From positions 1-64,000 of the forward strand of contig NZ_JAFJSY010000043.1 in assembly GCF_019857225.1 (NCBI RefSeq): DNA of 64,000 bases. Direction: 5' to 3'. Each line of letters opens with the position of its first letter. Position 1 is the stretch's first letter. The position numbers were made by a program, and so were the translations under genes. This stretch comes from Streptomyces plumbidurans (lineage in GTDB: Bacteria > Actinomycetota > Actinomycetes > Streptomycetales > Streptomycetaceae). Positions 16,109 through 24,590 of this stretch are shown one piece after another. The notes beneath the pieces are model-generated. The model saw only the letters and a program-made list of their open reading frames with translations, had not been told where the DNA came from and searched no databases.

Positions 16109-16684
16109 TCAGGGACGGGGTGGAGCGTCCGCTTGTACGAGGGCCCGTGCGAGGTCGGTGCTCTGCGAAAGGGTGTCAAGTGGGACCGGCAACATGGCGA
16201 GAGCACCCTCGTGGAGGACGAGGAGTCGTATGGCGAGGGTGGCTGGATCACAGCAATGCGCTGTGGCTGCCAGGTCCTCGAACAGGCGCAACAGCCATCG
16301 CTTTTGGTCCGCCGCGATGCGATGCGCGGGATGTGTCGGCTCCGGGAGCTCGGCCAGCGCGTTGAGAAATGCACATCCGCGCGTGTTGGTGCTACTCCAC
16401 GTCCGCAACGCGTCAAAGGGCGCGGTGACGGCCGCGACAGGGTCGTCACACGCTTCGACGGTGGCGAGGACGAGGGTGCGCCAGCGCTGGTCGCGTGCCG
16501 CGAGGTAGGTCGCGACGAGTTGGCTCTTCGATCCGAACTGGTTGTACAGGGTCCTCTTGGTCACACCGGAGTGCTCGGCGATCAGATCCACCCCGACCGA
16601 TGTGATTCCGCGGTTGTAGAACAGGTCCTCGGCGACCGCCGCTATGCGCCTGCCGGCCGGCGTGATGGGTCGTTCGTCCCGCAT
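16109..16684 (-). CDS. TetR-family repressor, divergent from an alcohol dehydrogenase
   Basis: 191 residues from ATG 16684 (MRDERPITPAGRRI). HTH at about residues 9-55 (AAVAEDLFYNRGITSVGV, then VTKRTLYNQFGSKSQL). Its C-terminal domain shares TRGCAFLNALAELPEPTHPAH with the duplicated TetR genes, so it is of the same broad subfamily but distinct. It faces away from the oxidoreductase at 16759, and the 74-base spacer must hold both promoters; the usual arrangement is repression of both until a carbonyl or quinone ligand binds. Confidence 0.85.
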   Translation of the reverse strand: MRDERPITPAGRRIAAVAEDLFYNRGITSVGVDLIAEHSGVTKRTLYNQFGSKSQLVATYLAARDQRWRTLVLATVEACDDPVAAVTAPFDALRTWSSTNTRGCAFLNALAELPEPTHPAHRIAADQKRWLLRLFEDLAATAHCCDPATLAIRLLVLHEGALAMLPVPLDTLSQSTDLARALVQADAPPRP

Positions 16685-16758
16685 CAGGTGTTCCCTCGTC
16701 GATCTGTGTACGGTGGATGAGTTCACAGAACAGTATATCTATCGAGAGGTTCGATCTT

Positions 16759-17814
16759 ATGGATGTGCCCAGGACCATGCGGGCGGTTCGGATCACGAGG
16801 CACGGAGGACCGGAAGTCCTTGAGATGGCAGAGCTGGCGGTGCCCACCCCGCAGCCCGGAGAGGCACTGGTCCGGGTCGGCACAGTGGCTCTGAACAACA
16901 CCGACCTGTGGACCCGAGAGGGCGCCTACGGCGTCCCGGGAGACCCACAGGCGCTGTCGGGCTGGCGGGGCCCGATCGACTTTCCGCGCATCCAGGGCGC
17001 CGACGTTGTCGGCCGCGTTGTGGCCGTCGGTGTCGGCGTCGACGGGAGCCTCGTAGGCCGGCGTGTACTCATCGACCCCGCCATCTACGACGCCGACGGG
17101 CCGGACGCGAACCCCGTGGGCCTGATGGGCAGCGAACGCGACGGTGGTTACGCCGAATTCGTGACGGCTCCGGCGGAACGTGTCCACGACGCGACGGATT
17201 CCCCGCTCACCGACGACCAGCTCGCCGCGCTGCCGACCGCCTACGGCACGGCCCTCGGCATGATCGAGCGAGGCCGGATGCGTAAAGGCGAGACCGTTCT
17301 GGTCTCCGGGGCATCAGGCGGAGTCGGCCTCGCGGCCGTTCAGATCGCCCGGGCACGCGGCGCAAAGGTGGTCGCTATCAGCAGCGGTACGAAGATCACC
17401 GCGGTGCGCGAGGCCGGTGCACACGAGGTCCTCGACCGTGCGCGGGACGTCACTGAACAGCTCCGCTTCGCCGCCCCGGAAGGCATCGACGTCGCACTCG
17501 ACGTCGTCGCGGGCGATCTGGTCGGCGAACTACTGCCCCTGCTGCGTGAGGGCGGCCGGTGGGTCATTGCCGGTGCACTCGGCGGATACGGGGTGGCATT
17601 CGACGTACGCCGTCTGTACCTGCACAACGCTCAGGTGATCGGATCCGCCATGCACACGCCCACGCACTTCCGCCGGCTCATGACCTTGGCTCGCCAGGCT
17701 GAGATCCAGCCCGTTATCGCTGCGGTATTCCCCTTGGACCAAGCCGCCAAGGCACAGGAGGAACTCGCCCGCAGGGCCCATGTGGGGAAGATCGTCATGC
17801 ACCCTCATGGGTGA
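16759..17814 (+). CDS. Zinc-independent MDR-family NADPH:quinone/alcohol oxidoreductase
   Basis: 351 residues. N-terminal GroES-like domain (MRAVRITRHGGPEVLEM, then ALNNTDLWTREG), then a Rossmann domain with SGASGGVGLAAVQIARARGAKV. The catalytic Zn Cys-His ligands of alcohol dehydrogenases are not at the usual places, so a quinone or enone reductase role is more likely. I start at ATG 16759 (MDVPRTMRAV) after GAGAGG; ATG 16777 is possible. It is likely controlled by the divergent TetR gene. Confidence 0.85.
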   Translation: MDVPRTMRAVRITRHGGPEVLEMAELAVPTPQPGEALVRVGTVALNNTDLWTREGAYGVPGDPQALSGWRGPIDFPRIQGADVVGRVVAVGVGVDGSLVGRRVLIDPAIYDADGPDANPVGLMGSERDGGYAEFVTAPAERVHDATDSPLTDDQLAALPTAYGTALGMIERGRMRKGETVLVSGASGGVGLAAVQIARARGAKVVAISSGTKITAVREAGAHEVLDRARDVTEQLRFAAPEGIDVALDVVAGDLVGELLPLLREGGRWVIAGALGGYGVAFDVRRLYLHNAQVIGSAMHTPTHFRRLMTLARQAEIQPVIAAVFPLDQAAKAQEELARRAHVGKIVMHPHG

Positions 17815-17847
17815 GGTCGTCGAGGCCGACAGCCGGCCGGAATACGC

Positions 17848-18435
17848 ATGCGGGGGCACCAGTTGCAACCGAACATGCAGGATGATCAGAAGCCACCCGG
17901 CGGCATACACCCTTTGCTCGCTGAGCGCTTCAGCCCCTATCAGTTCGATCCTTCCGTGGCCGTCGACGACCACGCGCTCGGACTGCTGCTGGAAGCCGCT
18001 CGGTGGGCACCGTCGGCGGGCAACTCTCAGCCGTGGGGCTTCTTCACGAGTAGGCCCGGTGAGCCGGACCACGACCGCGTTCTCCCCCACCTTGCACCCA
18101 GCTCGGCCCGCTGGGCGGCGGACGCAGGTCTGCTCGTCGTCGCGCTGACGCGCCGGTACGTCGATGACACGCAGCTGCTCTACTCCGAGTTCGCGGAGTA
18201 CGACCTCGGCCAGGCCGTCGCCCACATGACCATTCAGGCGCAGGCCATGGGACTGGCCTCGTACCAGTTCCGGGCCTTCGACCTGGAGGGGCTCACCAAG
18301 GAGCTGAAACCCAACGCAGGTTGGGTGATCGTCTCCATGGTCGCGGTGGGCGGGGCGGCCGACGGACCCCTCAAGGCCCGCACCCGGCGCAGCCTCGCCG
18401 ATGTGCGCTCCGCTCCCTGGTCACCCATGCCGTAG
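17848..18435 (+). CDS. Nitroreductase-family FMN protein
   Basis: 195 residues. HPLLAERFSPYQFDP near the start, then LLEAARWAPSAGNSQPWGFF (FMN-binding RWAPS-x-x-N-x-QPW), then YDLGQAVAHMTIQAQAMGL and the C-terminal half are typical of the nitroreductase family, which reduces nitro compounds, quinones or flavins with NAD(P)H. The gene is on the same strand 33 bases after the oxidoreductase and probably cotranscribed, making a small TetR-controlled redox operon. A second ATG at 17875 is an alternative start. Confidence 0.85.
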   Translation: MRGHQLQPNMQDDQKPPGGIHPLLAERFSPYQFDPSVAVDDHALGLLLEAARWAPSAGNSQPWGFFTSRPGEPDHDRVLPHLAPSSARWAADAGLLVVALTRRYVDDTQLLYSEFAEYDLGQAVAHMTIQAQAMGLASYQFRAFDLEGLTKELKPNAGWVIVSMVAVGGAADGPLKARTRRSLADVRSAPWSPMP

Positions 18436-18642
18436 CGGTCGCCCCGTGGACACCTCTGCTCCTCGCCCGCGATGCGACCGCCTTCGGTCCGAGCTGCCAT
18501 TGACCACCGGCTGACCGAACTCTGTGACAGCCGGCGAGGCAGGTCGCTCTCCAGCCTGAGAGCGGTCCCTGTGTGGGCACGTAGGACGTTGGCGGCGTAC
18601 GTGTTCAAGTGGCCATTAGGCTACGGCTCATGTCGGACGACT

Positions 18643-18756
18643 CCCTCAGCGCTGCGCGCCCAGCGCATCGGGTTCGTGTTCCAGCAGTCCCATTCGGCCG
18701 TCGGCGTCCCGGTGGTGGACGCGGTGGCGGACGGCCTGCTGTATTCGGGTGTGCCC
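18643..18756 (+). pseudogene. Scrap of an ABC-transporter ATPase
   Basis: About 38 codons (RAQRIGFVFQQSH, then VDAVADGLLYSGVP) match the Q-loop region of MacB/LolD-type ABC ATPases, where RIGFVFQxxxL is followed by xxNVxLPL-type residues. Nothing before or after continues the protein. It is an isolated fragment. Confidence 0.6.
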
Positions 18757-18802
18757 ATGTGCTCCGACCCCGCGTGCCCCAACAGCGGACAGCTCTGACC
18801 GG

Positions 18803-18891
18803 CTGACTGCACTCGGTTACACCAACGTTCGCAAGTACCGCGAGGGCGTTCAGGACTGGGGGAGGCTGGACTGCCCATCGAGTCCGCTTGA
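18803..18891 (+). pseudogene. C-terminal scrap of a rhodanese-domain protein
   Basis: TALGYTNVRKYREGVQDW followed, after a one-base frameshift, by EAGLPIESA and a stop. LGYxNVRxYxGGxxDWxEAGLPVE is the usual C-terminal end of rhodanese domains. The catalytic Cys loop would lie upstream and is absent. It sits 47 bases after the ABC scrap, so several genes have collapsed here. Confidence 0.6.
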
Positions 18892-18996
18892 CCTGTCTGA
18901 GAGGTGGCGTCGTCTTCGGTGACTCTCATGCGTTGACCGGATTCGGCCGCACCATGGCCCCCTGAAGGGCGAGACAGCAGCCTACGAGAGACGGAT

Positions 18997-19034
18997 GGCT
19001 GCTGTCAGCGTTGTACAAGACGCTGACAGCAGCC
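18997..19034 (-). terminator. Hairpin with perfect 14-bp stem
   Basis: GGCTGCTGTCAGCG (18997-19010) and its exact complement (19021-19034) enclose a 10-base loop. It starts 41 bases beyond the stop of the minus-strand gene at 19075 and is probably its terminator. Confidence 0.7.
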
Positions 19035-19074
19035 ACCTATCTCCACCATTGCGCAGGGCTACTTGACAGCTGAG

Positions 19075-19524
19075 CTATTGGGCCTTGTGTTTGTCGAACG
19101 CAGCCGCGAGCGCGTGGATAGGGCCACGGCCCTCGAGCTCGACACTCTTTCCGTCCGCCATGGTGATCGTGAACGGCTGCCAATTCTTGCCGTTCTCGAC
19201 CTTGATGGATGCGATGCGCTCCAGCGGCATCTGGCCGAGGTGCTGGCCAACTCGGTTAAGCATCGGGTCGGCAGCCCACACGTGCAAGGCGCTGTCGCTG
19301 AGACCGAAGACGACTGCGGCGTCGAGCGGGATATCGGTCTCTTCGGTCATCTTCTTCGCGGCCGCGCGGGCGGCCGGCCTGGCTATCAGGTAGTTGCCCA
19401 GGGGCGAAAGCATCCGCGCCGGGCTGAGCACGGTGTTAACCCTGGCATACGCTGCCGCGACGATCTTTTCGTCGCCGAGCTGCTCGGTCAGGGCGTTGAC
19501 CAGTTCCGCATCCGTTGCGCGCAT
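19075..19524 (-). CDS. Conserved hypothetical protein, possible PH-like domain
   Basis: 149 residues, no signal peptide or membrane segment. The N-terminal half is helical with a basic patch (LIARPAARAAAKKM). The C-terminal half (FGLSDSALHVWAADP, ERIASIKVENGKNWQPFTITMADGKSVELE) has the strand-turn pattern of small bacterial PH-like (YokE/DUF) domains, in which a residue chain reports on phospholipid or protein contacts. This is fold-level inference from pattern only. Single gene, well preserved, with its own hairpin terminator. Confidence 0.6.
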   Translation of the reverse strand: MRATDAELVNALTEQLGDEKIVAAAYARVNTVLSPARMLSPLGNYLIARPAARAAAKKMTEETDIPLDAAVVFGLSDSALHVWAADPMLNRVGQHLGQMPLERIASIKVENGKNWQPFTITMADGKSVELEGRGPIHALAAAFDKHKAQ

Positions 19525-19649
19525 CAGCGGTTCCTCTCCATCAGGTTGGAAATGGGCCCATCCCGGCTATCACCCGCCCGCATCATGACAACGTTGTGGC
19601 TGCGGCCGTGTGGACGCGTGCGGGTGGTCGGGGCGGTGACAACATCAGG

Positions 19650-19666
19650 TAGGGGTGAAGCCCCTA
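19650..19666 (-). terminator. Short hairpin downstream of the Tpg-like gene
   Basis: TAGGGG and CCCCTA enclose TGAAG, 117 bases past the stop at 19783. It is a possible terminator for the Tap/Tpg-like unit. Nothing else is evident in 19525-19782. Confidence 0.35.
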
Positions 19667-19782
19667 GCAGGAACGGGCCTCTGAAGGCCATGTCCTCACC
19701 GGGGGGCTTCACTTGGCGTCCAGTATCGCCTACACCGGACCCCTCGGTGTCCACATGGAGACCAGCCGCAGTCGGCTTCACA

Positions 19783-20355
19783 TCAGGCAGCGAAACCCAC
19801 GTTGGTGACGTACTCGTACTGCCCCCACTGCGAGCCCAGGTCGACGATCTGGTCGGCCCACGCGTCGTCGAGCTTCTGGTCATCGCCCGCAGCCCAAGCG
19901 GCGACGATGCGGTCCCAGCGGCGCACGTTCAGGGCGCGGAAGTCCACCACCCGCTGCCGCGGCCGCGAGACACCGGACTGGTTGAGCGGGTGGATCTCCA
20001 CGCGCGTGCCGCGGCCGTCACGGTTGAGGCGGGCGACGAGGTAGCGGGCGACGTTCTCGCGCCGCACGGTGCGATACGCCTGTTCGATGCGCCGCAGGTT
20101 CCGCCGCGACGGCGCGCGACGACCTTCCAGCCAGGCGCGCAGGGTGCGGTCGGTGACGGTCAGGCCGGCCGCGCGGGCCGCGGCGCGGGCGTGGTCGCTA
20201 CGGGTGAGGTAGTGCAGGCGCGCTTGCAGGCCACGGCGGGCGGTGACGGGGGTGGCGATGTACCCGGCGAGGGCGTCCAGCTGCCGGGCGACGGCTTCGT
20301 AGCCCTTGATGCCGCGGGCGCCGTACTTCCCGAACTCGATGTTCCGCTCAGGCAT
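19783..20355 (-). CDS. Tpg-like (telomere terminal protein-like) HTH protein
   Basis: 190 residues, basic. Residues 31-50 (GYIATPVTARRGLQARLHYL) followed by an HTH (AARAAGLTVTDRTLRAWLEGRRAPSRRNLRRIEQAYR, residues 60-95) parallel the layout of Streptomyces Tpg: a PVPKSAGARMKYL-like stretch, then a GVSQRTVERY-type HTH, then a Lys/Arg-rich helix. Length also fits Tpg (about 185 residues). Known Tpg is covalently joined to the 5' ends of linear replicons. The similarity is by layout and short motifs; sequence identity is low, so it may be a divergent type. It lies 113 bases after the Tap-like gene, the same order as tap-tpg. Confidence 0.55.
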   Translation of the reverse strand: MPERNIEFGKYGARGIKGYEAVARQLDALAGYIATPVTARRGLQARLHYLTRSDHARAAARAAGLTVTDRTLRAWLEGRRAPSRRNLRRIEQAYRTVRRENVARYLVARLNRDGRGTRVEIHPLNQSGVSRPRQRVVDFRALNVRRWDRIVAAWAAGDDQKLDDAWADQIVDLGSQWGQYEYVTNVGFAA

Positions 20356-20468
20356 TGGCTCTTCCGGTCCTGGGGTTGTGGATCACCATACGGCACTGTG
20401 CGGGCCGATCGTCCACCCTGGCGAGTACCGAGCAATGACGCCGTTGTGGGTGCCGACCGTCAGGAGGG

Positions 20469-22016
20469 TTACGTGGACTCGTCGCGGGCGACGCCGACGC
20501 GGTACGCGTCCTTGACCTTCACCTCGGCGACACCGCGGCCCTCGGCGAACACCGCGCGCCAGTCGCCGATGACGTGGAGTTCGTCGGTGCCCATCGCGCG
20601 GACGACCAACAGGCCCTCGTCGTAGGCGCGGTGGGCCTTCCACCACAGGTTCGCGAAGGCCTGTGAGCGGATCAGGTGCATCCAGTCCGTGCGGTACAGC
20701 TCTCGGTTGTAGTTCGACTCCCCCAGCGTGGAGACGAACTTCGAGTACATCGCCTTGACGTACTCCAGCGTCACCTCGTCGCCTTCGCCGATCGCCCGGT
20801 CCCGGGCGTCCTTCAGCGCGACTCGGAACTTCTCCAACAGGCCCTCCGTCGCCCCCGAGGTCCACGACTCGTGGATCTGCGGCGGGTCACACAGGCCGTA
20901 CTTCGGGCCCGCCAGGCGCAGCAGGAGGCGCAGGGTCGGCTCGGTCACCCACAGTGGACCCGGCTCGTCCCGGCTGCCGATGGGGTTGGGCAGATGGTCC
21001 TCGTGGTCCCAGGCGGGCGGAGTGATCAGGTGGACTCCCGCGCGGCGCGGATTGTGCTCGTTGCCGGTGGAGTGCTCCAACTGGCCGATCGGCAGATGGG
21101 TCTTGAGGGCACTCAGGTAGGCACCGTTGATGTCGAGCGCGGTGACCTCGTGCTCGCCGGCCGGCAGTTCGGGCCTGGCCCAATTGGGGCGGGCCTCCCA
21201 GATCTGGTCCGCGCCGCGGGAGGACTGCTTGCGCAGGACGTCCGGCAGCCACGGGTGCGCGATCACGTCGTAGCGGCCGCCCTTGCGACTGTGGTCCAGC
21301 AACGCCATCGCATCCGGGATCGCCCGCTTCACCAACGCCGCGGTGGCCGCCTCGACATCACCGGCGTGCTCGTCGAGCGCGGCCGCGACAGCGGAGGCGA
21401 TCAGGTCCGGGCTGTCGGCAGGCTGCATGCGGCGGCCGACGGGGACGACTTTGACACCGCGTCCCGCTTGCCCCCGCCGACCAGTGGTTGGTGCACGCCG
21501 AGATTCCGGGCGCGCAGCAGGCGTCACCGGCACCGCAGGCTCGCTTGTCTGCGCGGGTTCGGCCGCTTGGCACTCAGTGGGGTCCAGATGCTGGGGGAAC
21601 CCCGCGACCTGATGTCGGGCCGGCTGTCCGCACAGTACGCACGGCTGGGGGGTGGCGAGCGTGTCGACGTCGTCGTCCTCACCGGCCGCCGGTTCGACAT
21701 CCGCGTGATCGTCGTTCTGTTTCTCGGCCGAAATTTCCTTGGCCGGCGTCTCCTCGGCCGCCTCCGTTGCTTCGGCGGCCAGTTTGGTCCTCGCTCCCTC
21801 CAGGAAGTACGCGTACTTCTCCCGCACTTCGCCGCTCGGGTCCCGTCCCGACTCCCAGCCCCCGACCGTGGACGGGCTCACGCCCAGCACCTTGGCGAGC
21901 TGGGCGCGCGAGAGGTTCAGCCCCTCGCGCAGAGCGCGCCGTTCCTCGGCGGGCGGCAGCGCCACCTCCTTCCTGGCACCGGCGAGCAGGGCGTCGATCG
22001 CACCGAAGTCCGTCAT
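20469..22016 (-). CDS. Tap-like telomere-associated protein
   Basis: 515 residues against about 740 for Tap. Residues 27-58 are an XRE HTH (LREGLNLSRAQLAKVLGVS, WESGRDPSGEVREKYA), as at the Tap N-terminus. Then come an acidic linker, a CxxC...H...C cluster (C126, C129, C149) and a domain with ALDINGAYLSAL (294-304), KAMYSKFVSTLG (421-432) and RAMGTDELHV (473-482). These are spaced like motifs A, B and C of family B polymerases (DxxSLYP, KxxxNxxYG, DTDS). Streptomyces Tap recruits Tpg and has been reported to have primase/polymerase activity. Assignment rests on architecture. Its ATG overlaps the stop of the XRE gene as TGATG. Confidence 0.6.
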   Translation of the reverse strand: MTDFGAIDALLAGARKEVALPPAEERRALREGLNLSRAQLAKVLGVSPSTVGGWESGRDPSGEVREKYAYFLEGARTKLAAEATEAAEETPAKEISAEKQNDDHADVEPAAGEDDDVDTLATPQPCVLCGQPARHQVAGFPQHLDPTECQAAEPAQTSEPAVPVTPAARPESRRAPTTGRRGQAGRGVKVVPVGRRMQPADSPDLIASAVAAALDEHAGDVEAATAALVKRAIPDAMALLDHSRKGGRYDVIAHPWLPDVLRKQSSRGADQIWEARPNWARPELPAGEHEVTALDINGAYLSALKTHLPIGQLEHSTGNEHNPRRAGVHLITPPAWDHEDHLPNPIGSRDEPGPLWVTEPTLRLLLRLAGPKYGLCDPPQIHESWTSGATEGLLEKFRVALKDARDRAIGEGDEVTLEYVKAMYSKFVSTLGESNYNRELYRTDWMHLIRSQAFANLWWKAHRAYDEGLLVVRAMGTDELHVIGDWRAVFAEGRGVAEVKVKDAYRVGVARDEST

Positions 22017-22324
22017 CAGACGCCTCCCTCGACGGCAGCAGGACGGCGGGGACTGACCGGGCGGCCGGGGACGCGGCGGCGCGCATCGGGCAGCGCCTCC
22101 GTGGCCCGGGTGGGGCCCGCCATGAGTTCGAGTACGTCTATGCCGTAATGCGCGGCGACGGCCTCGCAGTCCGTCAGACTCCAGGCCGCGGTGCCGGACT
22201 GACGACGGCTCACCTGGGCCTGACTCACGCCCAAGGCGGCGGCGAGTTCGGTCTGCGACTCACCGGCCACATGCAGGAGCGCCGCCACCGCCGACCGCAC
22301 CCGCTCTTCCAAGCCCATACGCAT
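22016..22324 (-). CDS. Small XRE-family HTH protein, coupled to the Tap-like gene
   Basis: 102 residues from ATG 22324 (MRMGLEERVRSAV); ATG 22318 is the alternative. A single HTH (ESQTELAAALGVSQAQVSRRQSG, about residues 23-45) followed by DCEAVAAHYGIDVLELM, the standard XRE helix 5 region, and a Pro/Arg-rich tail. Its stop overlaps the start of the Tap-like gene by one base, so they are translationally coupled. It may regulate the unit or help recognise the DNA end. No such partner is usual in the archetypal tap-tpg pair. Confidence 0.75.
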   Translation of the reverse strand: MRMGLEERVRSAVAALLHVAGESQTELAAALGVSQAQVSRRQSGTAAWSLTDCEAVAAHYGIDVLELMAGPTRATEALPDARRRVPGRPVSPRRPAAVEGGV

Positions 22325-22525
22325 GGCGCAGAATCTACCACTCAAACCTCATCGCCCATGCCTATACCGCATAGTCCGCAACACACCCCGCACACGGCAC
22401 GGCAGTCGCTACGCCCCTACCGGGACGGTGTGGCCGGTGGCGTGGCGAGTGGCAACGTACCTGCAAGGGCAGGCAGTTGCCGTCTCTTGCACGCGCCACC
22501 GTGTGGCGCCTGTCACCCTCTGTGA

Positions 22526-22783
22526 TCAGCTGCGCCGGAGTGCTGCGATCTTCTGCTGGGCGGTCACGACCGCCCGCGCCAGTTCGCTGCGCGCGTCCTC
22601 CTGCTTCATGGCCTTGACGAGCTGGAGGCGGAGCTCCATGAGGCTCACATCCGCCGCCTGGCCCGGATTGGGCAGGGCGGTCGCGCAGTGCTCTTCTACG
22701 CACTCGACCACCCTGACCAGTTCGGGGCGGAGAGCCTCGGCGTGGTCGGCGACGCCGCACGCCCCCACGTCCGCCGGGCGCAC
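22526..22783 (-). CDS. Small helical hypothetical protein
   Basis: 85 residues, predicted almost wholly helical (ALRPELVRVVECVEEHC, then MELRLQLVKAMKQEDARSELARAVVTAQQKIAAL). It resembles the many small actinobacterial proteins found near HTH regulators (DUF6415-like in size and style), but I cannot name the family. It is on the same strand as the Tap/Tpg-like unit with a 200-base gap. Confidence 0.5.
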   Translation of the reverse strand: MRPADVGACGVADHAEALRPELVRVVECVEEHCATALPNPGQAADVSLMELRLQLVKAMKQEDARSELARAVVTAQQKIAALRRS

Positions 22784-22893
22784 ACCACAAGGTCCTCCCC
22801 CGCCCCGCGCGCCCTACCCGCCGTCGCCGTGTCGGCCGCAACTTGCCTGGCGCTTCGGCGCCCCCGACTACCTCCTCGAAGCCTGCGCAGGCA

Positions 22894-24543
22894 CTACCGG
22901 TGTCCGTCCACAGGCATCACCCGCAACTGGAGCATGGCGGCGAAACGTGCCTCCGGGTTGTCCAGGTCGATGCCGCCGACCTCGGCCAGCCGGTGGAGGC
23001 GATAGCGGAAGGTGTTGGGGTGGACGTGCACGGCCGCCGCGGCCGCGTTGATGTCCCCGAAGGCGTCCAGCCAGGCACGCAGGGTCTCGATGAGGTTGGA
23101 CCGGCGTTGCTCGTCGTACGCGGCCAGTCGCGCGATGGGGCCGGTGAACTGGTCGCCACGGGCCGCCACGATGTCGCGCAGTTCGCACAGCAGCGCCTCG
23201 ACATGCACATCGGCCAGCCGTGCCACCCGCCGCTCGGCCCCCTCGGTACGCAGCACTCGTAGAGCCAGGTCGGCACCGGAGCGCGCGCGGGCGAGGCCGC
23301 CGGCGTCCTCGCCGGTCGGACCGAGGCCGATCACCGCGCCGGTCCGCGCTCCGACCCGGTCGAGGAAGTCGGCCGCTATGCGCACGGCCCGTTCCTCACC
23401 GGCGTCGCGGTCCTGCTGAGCGGGAACCAGCCCGTAGACGGTGTCGCCGAGCAGAGCGGCGGCGCTGTGCGGATGCACGGCGCCCAGGTGCATCGCCAGC
23501 GCGTCGGCCAGTCGTTCCCGCTCGGTGGTCGCACTCGCGTCCTCGCCGACAGATGCACCCGCGTCGGCGGCGTCCCGCAGGCCGAGCGCCATGACCACCA
23601 GCGGCCGGCCGGCCAGGCCGAGCCTGCTCAGTGCCTCGCGCGCACCGGCTCTGCCCTCCAGGGCGGTGCTCATGAGATCGGCGCGCAGCCTGCGTTCGAC
23701 GTCGGCGCCGGCCCGTAGGCGCAGCATGTGAAGGGCGACGACCTTGGCGGCGTCTTGCAGGGCCAGGGACCGCTGGGGGCTCAGTGGCTCGCGGACGGCG
23801 GCCCAGATCGAGCCGATCGCCTCGTCGCCCGCCCGCACCGCGACGGCGACGCGCGGCACGGTGGGGCCGTCCGAGCCGTCCTGCAGCGGCGGGATGTGCA
23901 CTGGCCCGGCGCTGCGGTAGAGGTCACGGAAGACGCCACGGCTGGCGAGCATCCGCGAGAAACGCTCCGGGACCTGACGGCCCAGGATCGTCTCGATCCG
24001 GGAGGCGTCGGCTTTGTCCTGCTGCCCCGAGAAGGCCAGCACCCGTGAGTGCCGGTCCTCGATGGTCACGGGGGCGTCGATCAGTGCGGCGATCGCGTTG
24101 GCCACGGCGAACAGGTCGCCGAAGAGGGTACTGCCCAGCGTCTCGGGGCCGTCCGCGCCGATGTCCCCCTCGGCCAGGACCGCCCGCAGCAGGGCGGTGA
24201 CCTGGACCCAGGACGCCCCGCGGGTGAGCCCGAGAACGCCGACGCCCGATGCTTCGGCCGCGGCCGCGAGCCCGGCATCCAGCGGAACCGGCGCCCGCAC
24301 GATCAGGGCGACGGCACGCCGGCGTCCCAGTTCTTTCAGGAGGCGGGCGATCTCCTCTGGTTCGCGCAGGCCGACGCCGAGCATCAGCGCGTTCGGTGGC
24401 AAAGCGGAATCCTCGACAGGATCGTGGATGATGAGGCCGCCGATGTCCTCGGTGTCGCGCGCCCCGGGGTGGACGACGTCGAGCAGAGTGCTGCCCAGGT
24501 GATGCAGGACCCTGGCCAGGCTGCCATGTGCGTGTGCGTTCAT
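22894..24543 (-). CDS. PucR-family transcriptional regulator of the peptide/D-amino-acid operon
   Basis: 549 residues. N-terminal PucR domain (about 1-130: LLKELGRRRAVALIVRAP, EASGVGVLGL), a GAF-like middle with VTIEDRHSRVLAFS, the CdaR GGDEF-like domain (about 300-430), and the C-terminal HTH_30 (NLIETLRAWLDAFGDINAAA, VHPNTFRYRLHRL at about 495-540). PucR-type proteins activate purine, amino-acid or osmolyte use genes in response to a ligand. It is the last gene of a ten-gene minus-strand run and has three 29-30-bp repeats just upstream, so autoregulation and control of the run are likely. Confidence 0.9.
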   Translation of the reverse strand: MNAHAHGSLARVLHHLGSTLLDVVHPGARDTEDIGGLIIHDPVEDSALPPNALMLGVGLREPEEIARLLKELGRRRAVALIVRAPVPLDAGLAAAAEASGVGVLGLTRGASWVQVTALLRAVLAEGDIGADGPETLGSTLFGDLFAVANAIAALIDAPVTIEDRHSRVLAFSGQQDKADASRIETILGRQVPERFSRMLASRGVFRDLYRSAGPVHIPPLQDGSDGPTVPRVAVAVRAGDEAIGSIWAAVREPLSPQRSLALQDAAKVVALHMLRLRAGADVERRLRADLMSTALEGRAGAREALSRLGLAGRPLVVMALGLRDAADAGASVGEDASATTERERLADALAMHLGAVHPHSAAALLGDTVYGLVPAQQDRDAGEERAVRIAADFLDRVGARTGAVIGLGPTGEDAGGLARARSGADLALRVLRTEGAERRVARLADVHVEALLCELRDIVAARGDQFTGPIARLAAYDEQRRSNLIETLRAWLDAFGDINAAAAAVHVHPNTFRYRLHRLAEVGGIDLDNPEARFAAMLQLRVMPVDGHR

Positions 24544-24590
24544 GCAGCGGTGCCTTCCGAGGACGACGGCGACGACAGCACCACAGTCAG

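Noticed and set aside
22000-22900. Integration site or tRNA boundary of a plasmid carrying the Tap/Tpg-like genes
   Set aside because: I looked for direct repeats or tRNA-like sequence around 19-23 kb and saw none that I could support.
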